From positions 1-47,121 of the forward strand of contig JAFGFT010000006.1 in the NCBI GenBank assembly GCA_016930935.1: DNA of 47,121 nt, given 5' to 3'. The stretch is from Dehalococcoidia bacterium. GTDB taxonomy: Bacteria > Chloroflexota > Dehalococcoidia > GIF9 > AB-539-J10. Position 1 is the stretch's first letter, and each line of letters starts with the position of its first letter. The notes below the pieces were generated by a model that made no database searches, had not been told where the DNA came from, and was given only the letters and a program-made list of their open reading frames with translations. Positions 25,806 to 34,162 of this stretch are shown here, piece after piece. A program made the translations under genes and the position numbers.

Positions 25806-26849
25806 CTACGAAGCCGACTCCAGGAACCGGCGCAATTTCTGCTGGAAAAGTGGACTATCCCACACCTCCGTGTTCAACAGGCCGGAAGGAATCTCGCCGC
25901 GCACGATGTCGCCTATCTGTCCCAGGATGCTGTCCCACATGCCCATGAAGGTCTGGTCCAGCCATGCGAGTGAATGCGGGGCCAGTATCACGTTGTCCAT
26001 TTTGAGCAGGGGATTATCTGCCGGCGTCGGCTCCTGTTCAAACACATCCAACCCTGCTCCCTGAATCCATCCTTCAGAGAGGGCACGGACCAGGGCCTTT
26101 TCATCAACGGTCGGTCCTCTCGACGTGTTGATGAGGAAACTGGAAGGCTTCATCTTTCGTAATTCATTCTCGCCGACGATGTGGTGAGTCTCCGCACTGA
26201 GCGGACAACTGACACTGACGAAGTCAGACTCTGCCATGAGGGTATCCATGTTCACAAGTTGAGCATTCACGTCGGCTACGTCTTCCTGCCGGACATACGG
26301 GTCCCAGGCGATGTGTCTCATCTCGAGCGGCATGGTCAGTTTGAATAGCTCGTGGCCGATGCTTCCCACACCGATGACTCCCAGCGTCTTGCCGACCAGC
26401 CCGATTCCGTGATGCCTGGCCCGTTCCGCCCACTTGCCGTCTCTGATGAGCCGGTCCTTGACCATCATCCTGGTGCTCAATGCAAGCATGAACGCGAGGA
26501 TGGCCATTGCCACGGGTCGACGCACCGCATCGCTCGTGATGCACAGGGCCACGCCTGCCTCCGTGAGGGCAGGGACGTCCACCATGTCGTAGCCCACGCC
26601 GAAACGATGTACTGATAGCAGTCGGTCATTTCCCTTCAGGCTGCCGGCTGTCCATTTCGGTGTGAGGCTGCACACCATGTCATAGCCATCAATCTGTTGC
26701 GGGGTGACCTCGCTCAGCATCTCAGGGAAGATGTCGTACTCGACACCCGGCGTCTCAACGAGGAGGCTGAGTCCAGGGCCGGGAGCAATGAAGTTTCCCT
26801 CAGCGTCGATGACATCCTTTGTCACCCCGATTCGTGTTGTCCTGCTCAT
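25806..26849 (-). CDS. D-isomer-specific 2-hydroxyacid dehydrogenase
   Basis: NAD-dependent interconversion of a 2-hydroxyacid and 2-oxoacid. The 347-aa protein starts at ATG 26,849 with AGGAGG upstream. It shows the Rossmann motif LGVIGVGSIGHELF, catalytic Arg in INTSRGPTVDEKAL, Glu in GLDVFEQEP and catalytic His in ILAPHSLAWLD (the family usually has PH-x-A/G). The gap to the aldolase gene is 117 bp. Substrate cannot be assigned; phosphoglycerate is less likely since the C-terminal ACT domain is absent. Confidence 0.92.
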   Translation of the reverse strand: MSRTTRIGVTKDVIDAEGNFIAPGPGLSLLVETPGVEYDIFPEMLSEVTPQQIDGYDMVCSLTPKWTAGSLKGNDRLLSVHRFGVGYDMVDVPALTEAGVALCITSDAVRRPVAMAILAFMLALSTRMMVKDRLIRDGKWAERARHHGIGLVGKTLGVIGVGSIGHELFKLTMPLEMRHIAWDPYVRQEDVADVNAQLVNMDTLMAESDFVSVSCPLSAETHHIVGENELRKMKPSSFLINTSRGPTVDEKALVRALSEGWIQGAGLDVFEQEPTPADNPLLKMDNVILAPHSLAWLDQTFMGMWDSILGQIGDIVRGEIPSGLLNTEVWDSPLFQQKLRRFLESAS

Positions 26850-27005
26850 ATCTGCCCTCCTGAGAAAGATTCTCGGAACCCTTGCCAGTTGCCTTGATGC
26901 ATGCGTCCCCACAGGCGGAGTACAGGCGTGGTCAATCAGCGGAATGAGAGACTCATGGTGTCAGCACTGTGGCACAGTGAAATAGGGCTGACAAGTTGTT
27001 CGGGG

Positions 27006-28154
27006 TCACCCTATCAACCGGTCCAATGCTGCAAGAAGGCGCTCCTCGTCATTGCCGTTGATGTGGAGGTGAGGGGCGAAACGGAGCGCATTTCCGCGCT
27101 GGCTGATGTAGATATTGCGCTCCTTCAGGGCAGTCACCAGGTTGCCGGTCTGGCCCTTCGGCAGGAGTGCTCCGAGCAGATGCGGACACCGCTGCGCCTC
27201 ATCCGGCAACTGGAAGCCCAGTTGTTCAAGGTGAATGGCGATTCTCGAATTGATGGCCGATAAGGTCTCGGCGATATTGGCGACACCCCACATCCCAATC
27301 TGTTCCAGAGCGGCGATGGCGCCGGGCAGGATTGTGGGGGTGCATTTCTCACCTACCTCGAACCTTCGTGCTCCGGGCATGTAGGTGTCTGAATAGGTGG
27401 CAAGTGAGGTGAAATCCATGGCGTTGCTGCGCGCCTGCCATGATTCTTCAAGCGGGCGGGCGCTGCGCCACTGCTCGGCCACATAGAGCAGACTGAATCC
27501 GTAGGGGCACAGGAGCCACTTGTAGCCTGCAGCCACCAGGAAGTCCGGTTGGACCTCCTGCATGGGAAAAGGCATTGCTCCGAGCGACTGAGTTGCGTCA
27601 ACCACCAGGATGCTGCCTGCATCCCGGCATGCCTTAGCGATTGGCCGCAGGTCGATGTACGCGCCGTTTGTCCAGTGGCAGGTCGAGGTGGCAACCACCT
27701 TCACACTCTTGTCGATTCCTGCCAGAATCGCCGGTGTCCAGTCCCCATTCTCAGGGTAGGGGACGGTGGCCATCGTCGCGCCGGTTTCCTGTGTCGTTCG
27801 CCTCCATGGAAACACATTGCTCGGGAATTCCTCCTCGATAACGAGGATGCGGTCACCCGGCTTCAGATGTGGTTCAACTGCGCGTGCTGCGGTGCTCACT
27901 CCATAGGTTGCCGAGGGGACGACTGCATAGCCATCACGGTCGCCGCCGAAGATGCTTGAAGCGAGGGTGCGTATCGTCTCCGCATCGTCGAAGAACTGGG
28001 CAGTGGTCCGCTCCCAGGGGTGACTCTTTGCCCCCACACCGGCAAGCAGTCTGTTGGTGGTTTCATTCAGTTGTGGGGAGTAGTACGCGATATTGAAGAA
28101 GGCGATTTCCTCCGGGATATCGAACAGGTGCCGTTGTGACGTGATGATGGCCAT
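27006..28154 (-). CDS. Class V aminotransferase (PLP)
   Basis: This 382-aa fold-type I PLP enzyme of the cysteine desulfurase/isopenicillin epimerase-like class has the PLP Asp region ILVVDATQSLGA, the Schiff-base Lys in AAGYKWLLCPYG and an N-terminal FFNIAYYSPQL substrate loop. There is no conserved desulfurase Cys loop, so transamination or amino-acid modification is more likely. The first gene of a leftward cluster, it is divergent to the TetR gene, which probably controls one or both directions. Confidence 0.88.
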   Translation of the reverse strand: MAIITSQRHLFDIPEEIAFFNIAYYSPQLNETTNRLLAGVGAKSHPWERTTAQFFDDAETIRTLASSIFGGDRDGYAVVPSATYGVSTAARAVEPHLKPGDRILVIEEEFPSNVFPWRRTTQETGATMATVPYPENGDWTPAILAGIDKSVKVVATSTCHWTNGAYIDLRPIAKACRDAGSILVVDATQSLGAMPFPMQEVQPDFLVAAGYKWLLCPYGFSLLYVAEQWRSARPLEESWQARSNAMDFTSLATYSDTYMPGARRFEVGEKCTPTILPGAIAALEQIGMWGVANIAETLSAINSRIAIHLEQLGFQLPDEAQRCPHLLGALLPKGQTGNLVTALKERNIYISQRGNALRFAPHLHINGNDEERLLAALDRLIG

Positions 28155-28319
28155 GTCGCCCCCTCCGCTATGAGTGTCTTACCACTGACCGGAATTCAGC
28201 CAGCGTGTGTGACATTAACACGATTGAGGGAAGCAGGGGAGTGGTACAGCGCATGGTGAATGGCGGAGAACCTCTTCCATAGTTGGAAATCCATGGCTGC
28301 GGGTTGCTGACTCAAAGGA

Positions 28320-28373
28320 AGACTGCCCAGTCTGCGTCGATTCTGAACGCAAGATGAATTGAGTGTGGTGTCC
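28320..28373 (-). repeat. Degenerate MITE right end in the intergenic region 28,155-28,455
   Basis: Bases ending gagtgtggtgtcc match the right terminal part of the 110-bp element at 31,441 and 32,276, with many substitutions. The rest of 28,155-28,455 holds no gene. Confidence 0.45.
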
Positions 28374-28455
28374 TCGGAATTGCTATGCCAACTTCCTTTC
28401 AGTCCTTCCGCCCACTACTAAGACTGGACTCGTTTTCGAGGGGGGTAGGTCACCT

Positions 28456-28512
28456 CTTGACAACATAGACTATCTAGTCTATAAATAGACGGACTAGTCT
28501 ATTTATGGAGGT
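28456..28512 (+). promoter_or_regulatory. TetR-gene promoter with palindromic operators and Shine-Dalgarno
   Basis: TTGACA (28,456-28,461), a 17-base spacer and TATAAA (28,479-28,484) form a near-consensus promoter. The perfect palindrome ATAGACTA-TC-TAGTCTAT (28,464-28,481) fills the spacer. A second site AATAGAC-N6-GTCTATT covers 28,483-28,502 over the start of transcription. GGAGGT (28,507-28,512) serves ATG 28,517. The layout indicates tight autorepression. Confidence 0.8.
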
Positions 28513-28516
28513 CTGT

Positions 28517-29167
28517 ATGTCGCCCAGAGTACCAAGAGTCTACCTCGAATTGAGACAGGCTGAGATAGTAGAGGCTGCTATCACATGCTTCATGGAGAAG
28601 GGATTTCACAACACAACGATGCAGGATATCTACAAAGCGTCGAAACTCAGTCCGGGGGCTGTCTACAACTATTTCAGGAATAAGGAAGACATAGTATCCG
28701 CCGCAGTGGAGATATCTCAGAAGCGTAATACGGAGATGATAACCAAAGCGGCTTCCGGTGATTTGGAAGATGTCTTGGTCAATCTAGGTCATCTCTATTT
28801 CACTTGTGCTCGGGATGCTGATTTTGCCAGGAGCGCCAGCGTGGACTTCGCCATATACGCAGAAGCCTGCCGCAATGAGCGAATCCATGCCGCTCTTCGC
28901 ATGAATCAAGATGCGGTGATTGCCAATCTGGTCGAACTGATAAAACGTGACCAACTCGCTGGAGTGTTCAACGACAAGCTCGACGCTGTGGCAATAGCCC
29001 GCGTGCTTTTCGGCATACTGATGGCTGTGGAATTTCATAAATCATTGGAACCTGATCTGGATATGGATTCATATGCCGCAGTGTTCGAGGCGATTGTGAA
29101 GGGTACGTTCTCCATGCCTAGGAAAGGAAACAGCCTGTCCAAAGACCCCGAAGCAAGACAGAAGTAA
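28517..29167 (+). CDS. TetR/AcrR-family transcriptional regulator
   Basis: This 216-aa repressor starts at ATG 28,517, four bases after GGAGGT; ATG 28,505 would overlap the ribosome site. The N-terminal HTH shows EIVEAAITCFMEKGFHNTT, MQDIYKAS and AVYNYFRNKEDIV, the standard TetR recognition segment. The C-terminal ~140 residues form a helical ligand-binding domain with no assigned ligand. It probably binds the two palindromes in its own promoter. It is followed closely (13 bp) by a methyltransferase and a membrane protein, likely in one operon. Confidence 0.93.
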   Translation: MSPRVPRVYLELRQAEIVEAAITCFMEKGFHNTTMQDIYKASKLSPGAVYNYFRNKEDIVSAAVEISQKRNTEMITKAASGDLEDVLVNLGHLYFTCARDADFARSASVDFAIYAEACRNERIHAALRMNQDAVIANLVELIKRDQLAGVFNDKLDAVAIARVLFGILMAVEFHKSLEPDLDMDSYAAVFEAIVKGTFSMPRKGNSLSKDPEARQK

Positions 29168-29180
29168 CCAAAAGAGAGGC

Positions 29181-29774
29181 ATGGCAACAATGGTCGTTAC
29201 TGGAAACCTCCACAACATCTTCGTAGTTCCTTTGGTTAGAGAATCGTGGAGACAAATCGCCAAGGTTGTGCCTGCTGATTCTTCCGTCTTTGATGCTGGC
29301 TGTGGTACAGGAGGTTTGGCCCAATTGCTCAGGATAGAGAAGAACTGCAGGGTGATTGGGGTGGATTTGTCCCGCCCCATGCTGGATTTTGCCACCCGGG
29401 CAAATCAGTACGATGAGGTCCAGTTCTTACACATGGACATTAGCAATGTCTCCAGTTATCCAGAGAAGAAATACGACTATTCGGTGATGTGTCACGTAAT
29501 ACATGAAATACCAGCCGGCAAGCAGGCCAAGGTTATAGCTGACCTGATGCGCATCGGGAAAAGAACCATACTTCTCGATTCTAGCTCCCCTCTGCCTGGA
29601 AACATTACCGGTATTGCCGCTCGTATTCTTGATGCCACCGATGATTTTCAGTCATATGTTGCTTCGGGGGGCATCATGGGAATACTGGAAAGATCCGGAC
29701 TGATTTCAAACGTAGTCCACAGAACGGTATTCAGACATGGATGCTTTCAAATTGTCACGTTGAGTCGAGAATGA
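29181..29774 (+). CDS. Class I SAM-dependent methyltransferase
   Basis: This 197-aa soluble enzyme has motif I VFDAGCGTGGLAQLL, motif II acidic VIGVDLSRPML and motif III-like FLHMDISNV, followed by YSVMCHVIHEIP. This is the usual seven-strand SAM-binding order. The substrate is unknown; small molecules are more likely than nucleic acids since no target domain is fused. It lies 13 bp behind the TetR gene, so TetR probably controls it. Confidence 0.9.
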   Translation: MATMVVTGNLHNIFVVPLVRESWRQIAKVVPADSSVFDAGCGTGGLAQLLRIEKNCRVIGVDLSRPMLDFATRANQYDEVQFLHMDISNVSSYPEKKYDYSVMCHVIHEIPAGKQAKVIADLMRIGKRTILLDSSSPLPGNITGIAARILDATDDFQSYVASGGIMGILERSGLISNVVHRTVFRHGCFQIVTLSRE

Positions 29775-29806
29775 AACAGGTCTGTGCAGGTCAAAGGAAT
29801 GGATTG

Positions 29807-30220
29807 ATGGAAAAGATACTAAAGGTAATCACGGTGACTCTGGGAATCATATTGATTGCAGAAGGTCTACTCGACATCGTCATGCCTGAGCAAAGGCTCA
29901 GCCTGATGGGAACTGGAGAGAATGCCAGTCACGTGCTGGCGTATATGACGATATTAGGAGCTACGTGGGTTGCTGCCGGAATCTGGGTTGTGGTGGCAGG
30001 GCGAGATCCTCTGCGGCATATTGATTCGATGAAGTTTGTCATAACATTGCCACTCTTGCTGGCTTTTGCTCTGGCGTATTCAACTATCAAAGGTTACGTT
30101 ACCTTTGATCAGGTAGCTGTTGACTTGGTAGTGGACATTCTTTTCGCATTGGTTCTATTCGTCCTCTATCCACGACGAGCAGCCATCAAGAGCCAGAAAA
30201 TTGCAGCCAACGAATCATAA
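29807..30220 (+). CDS. Four-TM membrane protein
   Basis: About 137 aa from ATG 29,807 (AAGGA eight bases upstream); ATG 29,771, overlapping the methyltransferase stop, is the alternative. Four hydrophobic helices lie at about 5-25, 45-67, 80-98 and 108-126, ending in a basic tail (YPRRAAIKSQK). It is the third gene of the TetR operon; a transport or resistance role is possible but unproven. Not a recognised family. Confidence 0.75.
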   Translation: MEKILKVITVTLGIILIAEGLLDIVMPEQRLSLMGTGENASHVLAYMTILGATWVAAGIWVVVAGRDPLRHIDSMKFVITLPLLLAFALAYSTIKGYVTFDQVAVDLVVDILFALVLFVLYPRRAAIKSQKIAANES

Positions 30221-30394
30221 TCGAGTTTCGGAAGCGCTCAAGCCGAAGGTCAGGTAGAAATCTTTCGCGGTACTGTCTGCCATGTAGCGCAGGTCCACCA
30301 GAGCATATTCACCGCCAACTCCGACTGACGTCGCAGGCGTCGAGCGCGTGCCAACTCGGAAGTGAAGCGTGGGGAGTCCTGGTTGAACCGCCCT
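30215..30394 (-). pseudogene. C-terminal remnant of a beta-rich protein
   Basis: In one minus frame the sequence reads LPTLHFRVGTRSTPATSV, then GGEYALVDLRYMADSTAKD and FYLTFGLSASETRL, with TGA at 30,215-30,217. A stop at about 30,395 blocks upstream extension and no start codon fits. The alternating beta pattern suggests the end of a larger protein, possibly a barrel. It sits next to a MITE fragment (30,437-30,492), which may mark the truncation. Confidence 0.35.
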
Positions 30395-30436
30395 TGTCTC
30401 TCACAATCCGCAGCGCATCCAGGGGATATTGAGGTT

Positions 30437-30492
30437 GACAGCGCTCTGTGACCGCCGATTACGAACGTGGCCCGGATTGGGTGTGGTGTTCC
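30437..30492 (-). repeat. Degenerate MITE right end
   Basis: GACAGCGCTCTGTG... to ...GGGTGTGGTGTTCC matches the right half of the 110-bp element at 31,441-31,550. The left half is absent. It lies in the gene-free gap 30,395-30,513. Confidence 0.55.
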
Positions 30493-30513
30493 CTGAGTGC
30501 CCCTGGTTGGCCT

Positions 30514-31284
30514 TCACACCATAGGCAGGATGATACCGTTGACGATACCGGCCATGTCCACAACCCAATGTGCGATTACCAGCGGGACCAGGCGACGGGT
30601 GCGAAGATAGACCAGCGTCATTGCCACAGCCAATGGCAGGAAAGAGAGGAAGCGAAAGAGTGCGAATTGCACGTCGAACGTAAGCGGCAATGCGACGTGT
30701 TGGATTCCCCATCCCAGCGCAACCAGAGCCACGGCGACGCTTCGAGAATTGAACAATGCGACCAATCGGGGCAGTGCATAGCCCTGGTACGTGCATTGCT
30801 CCATCAGCGCCCATACCGCGGGAAACACCAGGAGGCTGTAAATGGCCGCCCAGGCAGGCAGCGGGCTGTATACCGAGGGCGCCTGAAAAGTGCCATATAT
30901 CAGGAAGCCGAATCCCAGGATACCCGCCATCGCGAGAGGAAAGACCCACAGGACGTAGACGAATCCCGTGCGTACATCCACGGTCAGGCGGCGGGAGTCT
31001 AAACCTATCAGGTCTCTAAAGCGCAGGCCTTCTGTCCGTGCCCGCCACGTGACAAGAAAGAAGCACCCGAGGTCAATGAATATCGCGTATACGGGCCAAT
31101 AGCCTCCGGCGGCCGCATACGGAGACGATGCAAGCCTGAGGAACAGCAGCGCCACCAGCATTTGCGCGATTATGGCAAGCAGCAGACGTGCAAAGACAAT
31201 CGCTATTGGCCATCTCAAGGTCAATTGACCGGTGGCTACTCGATTCTGAATATTGGGGTCTGAGTTGAGATTGGTGAGTTGCAT
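30514..31284 (-). CDS. CPBP-family membrane protein with altered protease motif
   Basis: A multi-TM protein of about 256 aa (ATG 31,284; TTG 31,302 is also possible). The CPBP (Abi/CAAX-processing-like) intramembrane motifs are recognisable: ALMEQCTYQGY in place of EExxxRGY, GWGIQHVALP with the motif 2 His, and IAHWVVDMAG with the motif 3 His and Asp. The second Glu and the Arg of motif 1 are both Gln here, so proteolytic activity is doubtful. It may be a pseudoenzyme. No operon partner is apparent. Confidence 0.78.
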   Translation of the reverse strand: MQLTNLNSDPNIQNRVATGQLTLRWPIAIVFARLLLAIIAQMLVALLFLRLASSPYAAAGGYWPVYAIFIDLGCFFLVTWRARTEGLRFRDLIGLDSRRLTVDVRTGFVYVLWVFPLAMAGILGFGFLIYGTFQAPSVYSPLPAWAAIYSLLVFPAVWALMEQCTYQGYALPRLVALFNSRSVAVALVALGWGIQHVALPLTFDVQFALFRFLSFLPLAVAMTLVYLRTRRLVPLVIAHWVVDMAGIVNGIILPMV

Positions 31285-31379
31285 ACATCCTTTCCCGTCC
31301 AAACTGCGGCCGAAGACCTGTTGTCGCGTCGTCGAAGGAACATATTACCCCAGAATTGGCGGCCAGGTCTCCGGGAATC

Positions 31380-31432
31380 GGGGAGACACGGCGTCTGTCT
31401 CTGACAGTCCAAGGTCAGTACGGGCAGATTCG
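31380..31432 (+). repeat. Degenerate MITE left end
   Basis: GGGGAGACACGGCGTC... CTCTGACAGTCCAAGG... parallels the left half of the 110-bp element that begins eight bases later. Two copies are therefore nearly tandem. Confidence 0.5.
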
Positions 31433-31440
31433 CGAATTCT

Positions 31441-31550
31441 GGGGACACCACATTTATCTCTGACAATCCAAAGCTAATCCGGAGGGATTCGGGAAGATAG
31501 CGCTCTGTGCGCACCGCGTCCAAACGTGGCCTGAACCAAGTGTGGTGTCT
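31441..31550 (+). repeat. MITE-like element, copy A (110 bp)
   Basis: This starts GGGGACACCACATTTATCTC and ends AAGTGTGGTGTCT, giving imperfect terminal inverted repeats. The interior CTGACAATCCAAAGCTAATCC and GGGATTCGGGA are shared with 32,276-32,385. No coding capacity. Confidence 0.75.
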
Positions 31551-31580
31551 GCGGAGTTCATCCGCATTTGCCGGAGAAGG

Positions 31581-32252
31581 TCAGTCCTCCACTGCTATTG
31601 CGCGCACCGGAGAGCCGTCACCGCCCGTAATGGCAAGCGGAAGAGCAATGAACTGGAACCGTTCACTCTCTATCAAGTGCAGGTTGCGCACATACTCAAT
31701 CACGAATATGCCGGCGTCAAAGAAGATTGCATGAGTGGGATATTCCTCACGTGAAGTCGCCACGTAACCCGGGTTGAGCACTCCATACCGCAGCGCGTAG
31801 TCAGGGGGATAGTCATAGCCAACGGTCTTGACTCTCCTCTCAACGAGCCATTCACAGGCGTCCGCCGTGGTGTACGGCGCCGTGCTCCAGAAATCGCGGC
31901 TCATATAGTCACACTTGAGGGGCCAGTCAGTCCGAAGCAGAACGATATCTCCTGCTCTCACGTGCTGCCCATGTTTGTTGAGTTCATCTGCGGATACGGG
32001 GCCATTTTGACCGAGGTGCGACAGGTTCACCACCGTGGAATCTCCCATGAACTGGGACAGGGGCACCTGGTCCATTGTAGTGCCGTGGGGGATATAGTGC
32101 ACCGGGGCGTCCACATGTGTGAACCCGTGCGGGTTGAAGTCCATATACTGGTTGAAGAAGAACCCGTTGTCGTGCGTGCTGTGCGTTCGCAATTGGAAGA
32201 ACCACCGCCAGTGTTCATGTATCGGGTAAGTGAGGTCGGTGACCTTTCTCAT
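31581..32252 (-). CDS. Cyclase-family (kynurenine formamidase-like) hydrolase
   Basis: This 223-aa protein of the metal-dependent cyclase superfamily has the metal motif HGFTHVDAPVHY at about 42-53 (consensus HxGTHxDxPxH, with Phe replacing Gly), then DIVLLRTDWP and VGYDYPPDY. Members hydrolyse formylkynurenine, isatin or related amides and lactones. The Phe substitution leaves the substrate open. Gene-free DNA with MITE copies surrounds it on both sides, so it is a single-gene unit. Confidence 0.85.
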   Translation of the reverse strand: MRKVTDLTYPIHEHWRWFFQLRTHSTHDNGFFFNQYMDFNPHGFTHVDAPVHYIPHGTTMDQVPLSQFMGDSTVVNLSHLGQNGPVSADELNKHGQHVRAGDIVLLRTDWPLKCDYMSRDFWSTAPYTTADACEWLVERRVKTVGYDYPPDYALRYGVLNPGYVATSREEYPTHAIFFDAGIFVIEYVRNLHLIESERFQFIALPLAITGGDGSPVRAIAVED

Positions 32253-32275
32253 GTGCCTCGTCCCTCCTGAGTTGT

Positions 32276-32385
32276 GGGGACACTATACTTATCTCTGACA
32301 ATCCAAAGCTAATCCAGAGGGATTCGGGAGAACAGCGCTCAATGCGCGCTGATTCCGAGCGGAGCCTGAACTAAGTGTGGTGTCC
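32276..32385 (+). repeat. MITE-like element, copy B (110 bp)
   Basis: This starts GGGGACACTATACTTATCTC and ends CTAAGTGTGGTGTCC. Same length and interior as copy A. The inner 13 terminal bases pair 11/13 (GGACACTATACTT versus GGACACCACACTT). Confidence 0.78.
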
Positions 32386-32413
32386 ACACGATTCTTGATG
32401 TCTCTGGTGGAGT

Positions 32414-33628
32414 CTAGCGAATCAGCGATTCCAGCGGCGCCAAATCCTCATACAGTCTGTCGACCACGTCATTCGCCTCGTCCACGCGTGATGCTATCCT
32501 GGGTATGGCGCCGTGCACTATGTTCTTCATCATGGCAACATCTTCCTGCTCAAGCAGGGGCAGCTTCCAGTGTGCAAGGTACTCTTTCGTGACGAGAATC
32601 GACAGGACTGCCGAAGTGCCCGGAATCAAGCCGCACGCTCTCACGACGTCGTAGATTTTGTCTGACATAAAACTCACTCCGCCGGCGTCCTGGCCGACCA
32701 GTTGTGCCAGTTCTGCGACGATGCGTACCTTCTCTGAGCCCAGTTCCGCCGCCTTGAGGCTCTCTGCCGCCCTGATGATGCTCTCAGCAACTTCGACAGT
32801 CCTGCGCCGCAGTACCCCCTCACTCCGAGGGAACGCATCATCCCGGAAGATGACGGGATAGCCCAGTTCCTTCGCTGATTCATGCAGGGCTTCAGCGACA
32901 ACGATGTTGTCGAGGTCTTTCTGGACTCTCACGAGGAAGGTGGTCTGTCTCAGGTCGGGGGACAGGGAAGAGGAATACGCCTTGCCCTCAAGGACTATCG
33001 TCGGACACCGCAGCATGCCGAGCTTCTGCATGAGTTCCCGCTTGGAACCCAGTGCCACATTGCCTTCCAATTCCTCATTCGGTCCGATTCCGGAGGTGGT
33101 GCTGTTGACGGTCGCCATCACGGAGGTGGTCACGGCGCTGATATCCGTGGACATGCCGCCGATGAGTCCGTCGTTCGCCGCCTGACTTTCCTCCGTCATG
33201 TGGAAGCGGTCGGGAGCCTTCTTGTGGAACGTGTCGATAACGGAGTTGGCGAGGGCGGCTTCCAGCGCCACCGGCGTCTCCATCACTCCCTGCCCGTATA
33301 CCCTGCCGAGGGTCTCTATGGCAACTGTCTGGCAGAAGAGTGCGTCACGGCCTTCGATTTCGCGAATCAGCCTGGCTTCAGAGGGTGTGATGCCGCGTCG
33401 TGGCGATGCCTGACCGATGCCCCCGTCCACGGTCGTGACCCTGATGGTGTTGCTATCAGGGTCAACATCCACTGACCTCACATGAGTGTCCGCTCCAAGC
33501 GCCTCCCTGATGAGTGCGCTGGACACGGCGAAACCAACCGAGTCATCCTGAATCAGACCGCCAGGGCATATCGTGTGCCCTATGCCAGCGTACCCGGCAA
33601 CACCGAGCTTCGCAGCAGATGTAGCCAT
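32414..33628 (-). CDS. Hypothetical 404-aa protein
   Basis: ATG 33,628 follows GGGAGGG four bases upstream. The protein is soluble. The N-terminus is Gly-rich (GVAGYAGIGHTICPGG). The middle contains an MSTDISAVTTSVMATVN segment, and the C-terminal half is helical (RTVEVAESIIRAAESLKAAE). I do not recognise the family. Length, composition and codon use look like an intact metabolic enzyme, perhaps part of the nearby hydroxy-acid/cyclase gene group. Confidence 0.75.
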   Translation of the reverse strand: MATSAAKLGVAGYAGIGHTICPGGLIQDDSVGFAVSSALIREALGADTHVRSVDVDPDSNTIRVTTVDGGIGQASPRRGITPSEARLIREIEGRDALFCQTVAIETLGRVYGQGVMETPVALEAALANSVIDTFHKKAPDRFHMTEESQAANDGLIGGMSTDISAVTTSVMATVNSTTSGIGPNEELEGNVALGSKRELMQKLGMLRCPTIVLEGKAYSSSLSPDLRQTTFLVRVQKDLDNIVVAEALHESAKELGYPVIFRDDAFPRSEGVLRRRTVEVAESIIRAAESLKAAELGSEKVRIVAELAQLVGQDAGGVSFMSDKIYDVVRACGLIPGTSAVLSILVTKEYLAHWKLPLLEQEDVAMMKNIVHGAIPRIASRVDEANDVVDRLYEDLAPLESLIR

Positions 33629-33784
33629 TGTCCCTCCCGCTTCGCGTATGGAATGTTTCGGACTACGGTAGCAGTGTTGCGGACAATAGCCAATAGGCGG
33701 CGCTATCAGACAGAATCCGGTGGCTACGCTTGTGAACGTCTGCTGGGAATGGCGTGTGCGGCTCTCAGCTGAGAGTTCAGGGCT

Positions 33785-34162
33785 CTACTTGAGGGCCTTT
33801 TCCAGCACGGCTTTGGCGCTGTCGCCACCCTTGCTCTGCACAAACGAGAGGACGACGGGAACGAACTTGCCAATCATGCCGCTGTCCATGCCCAACGAGG
33901 AGAATCCGCCGGCGAGACTCAGCAAACCGCCCGCGCCGCCACCAAGCCCTGATGCCATCTTGCCCAGACCGCCCAGCGCACCACCACCGGCTGCCGGCGC
34001 TGCGCCGATCAGGGAGTCAATGCCCGGTACCGCTGCAGAGACTTTGGAGAAGTCTCCCTCTCCAAGGTTCTCTTGTGCCTGTTTGAGGAGCAAGCCAGCC
34101 CCACCCTGTGCCTGAGTCGGACTTACTCCCAGGCTCCTGGTCAGTTGGTCTACCAGTTCCAT
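33785..34162 (-). CDS. DUF2780-like (VcgC/VcgE) small protein
   Basis: This 125-aa protein starts at ATG 34,162 with AGGAGGTGG upstream. It begins ELVDQLTRSLGVSPTQAQGG (helical) and has a low-complexity Gly/Ala/Leu-rich middle. It ends with FVPVVLSFVQSKGGDSAKAV and a helix. This matches the DUF2780 pattern. Function unknown. It is a monocistronic gene. Confidence 0.72.
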   Translation of the reverse strand: MELVDQLTRSLGVSPTQAQGGAGLLLKQAQENLGEGDFSKVSAAVPGIDSLIGAAPAAGGGALGGLGKMASGLGGGAGGLLSLAGGFSSLGMDSGMIGKFVPVVLSFVQSKGGDSAKAVLEKALK

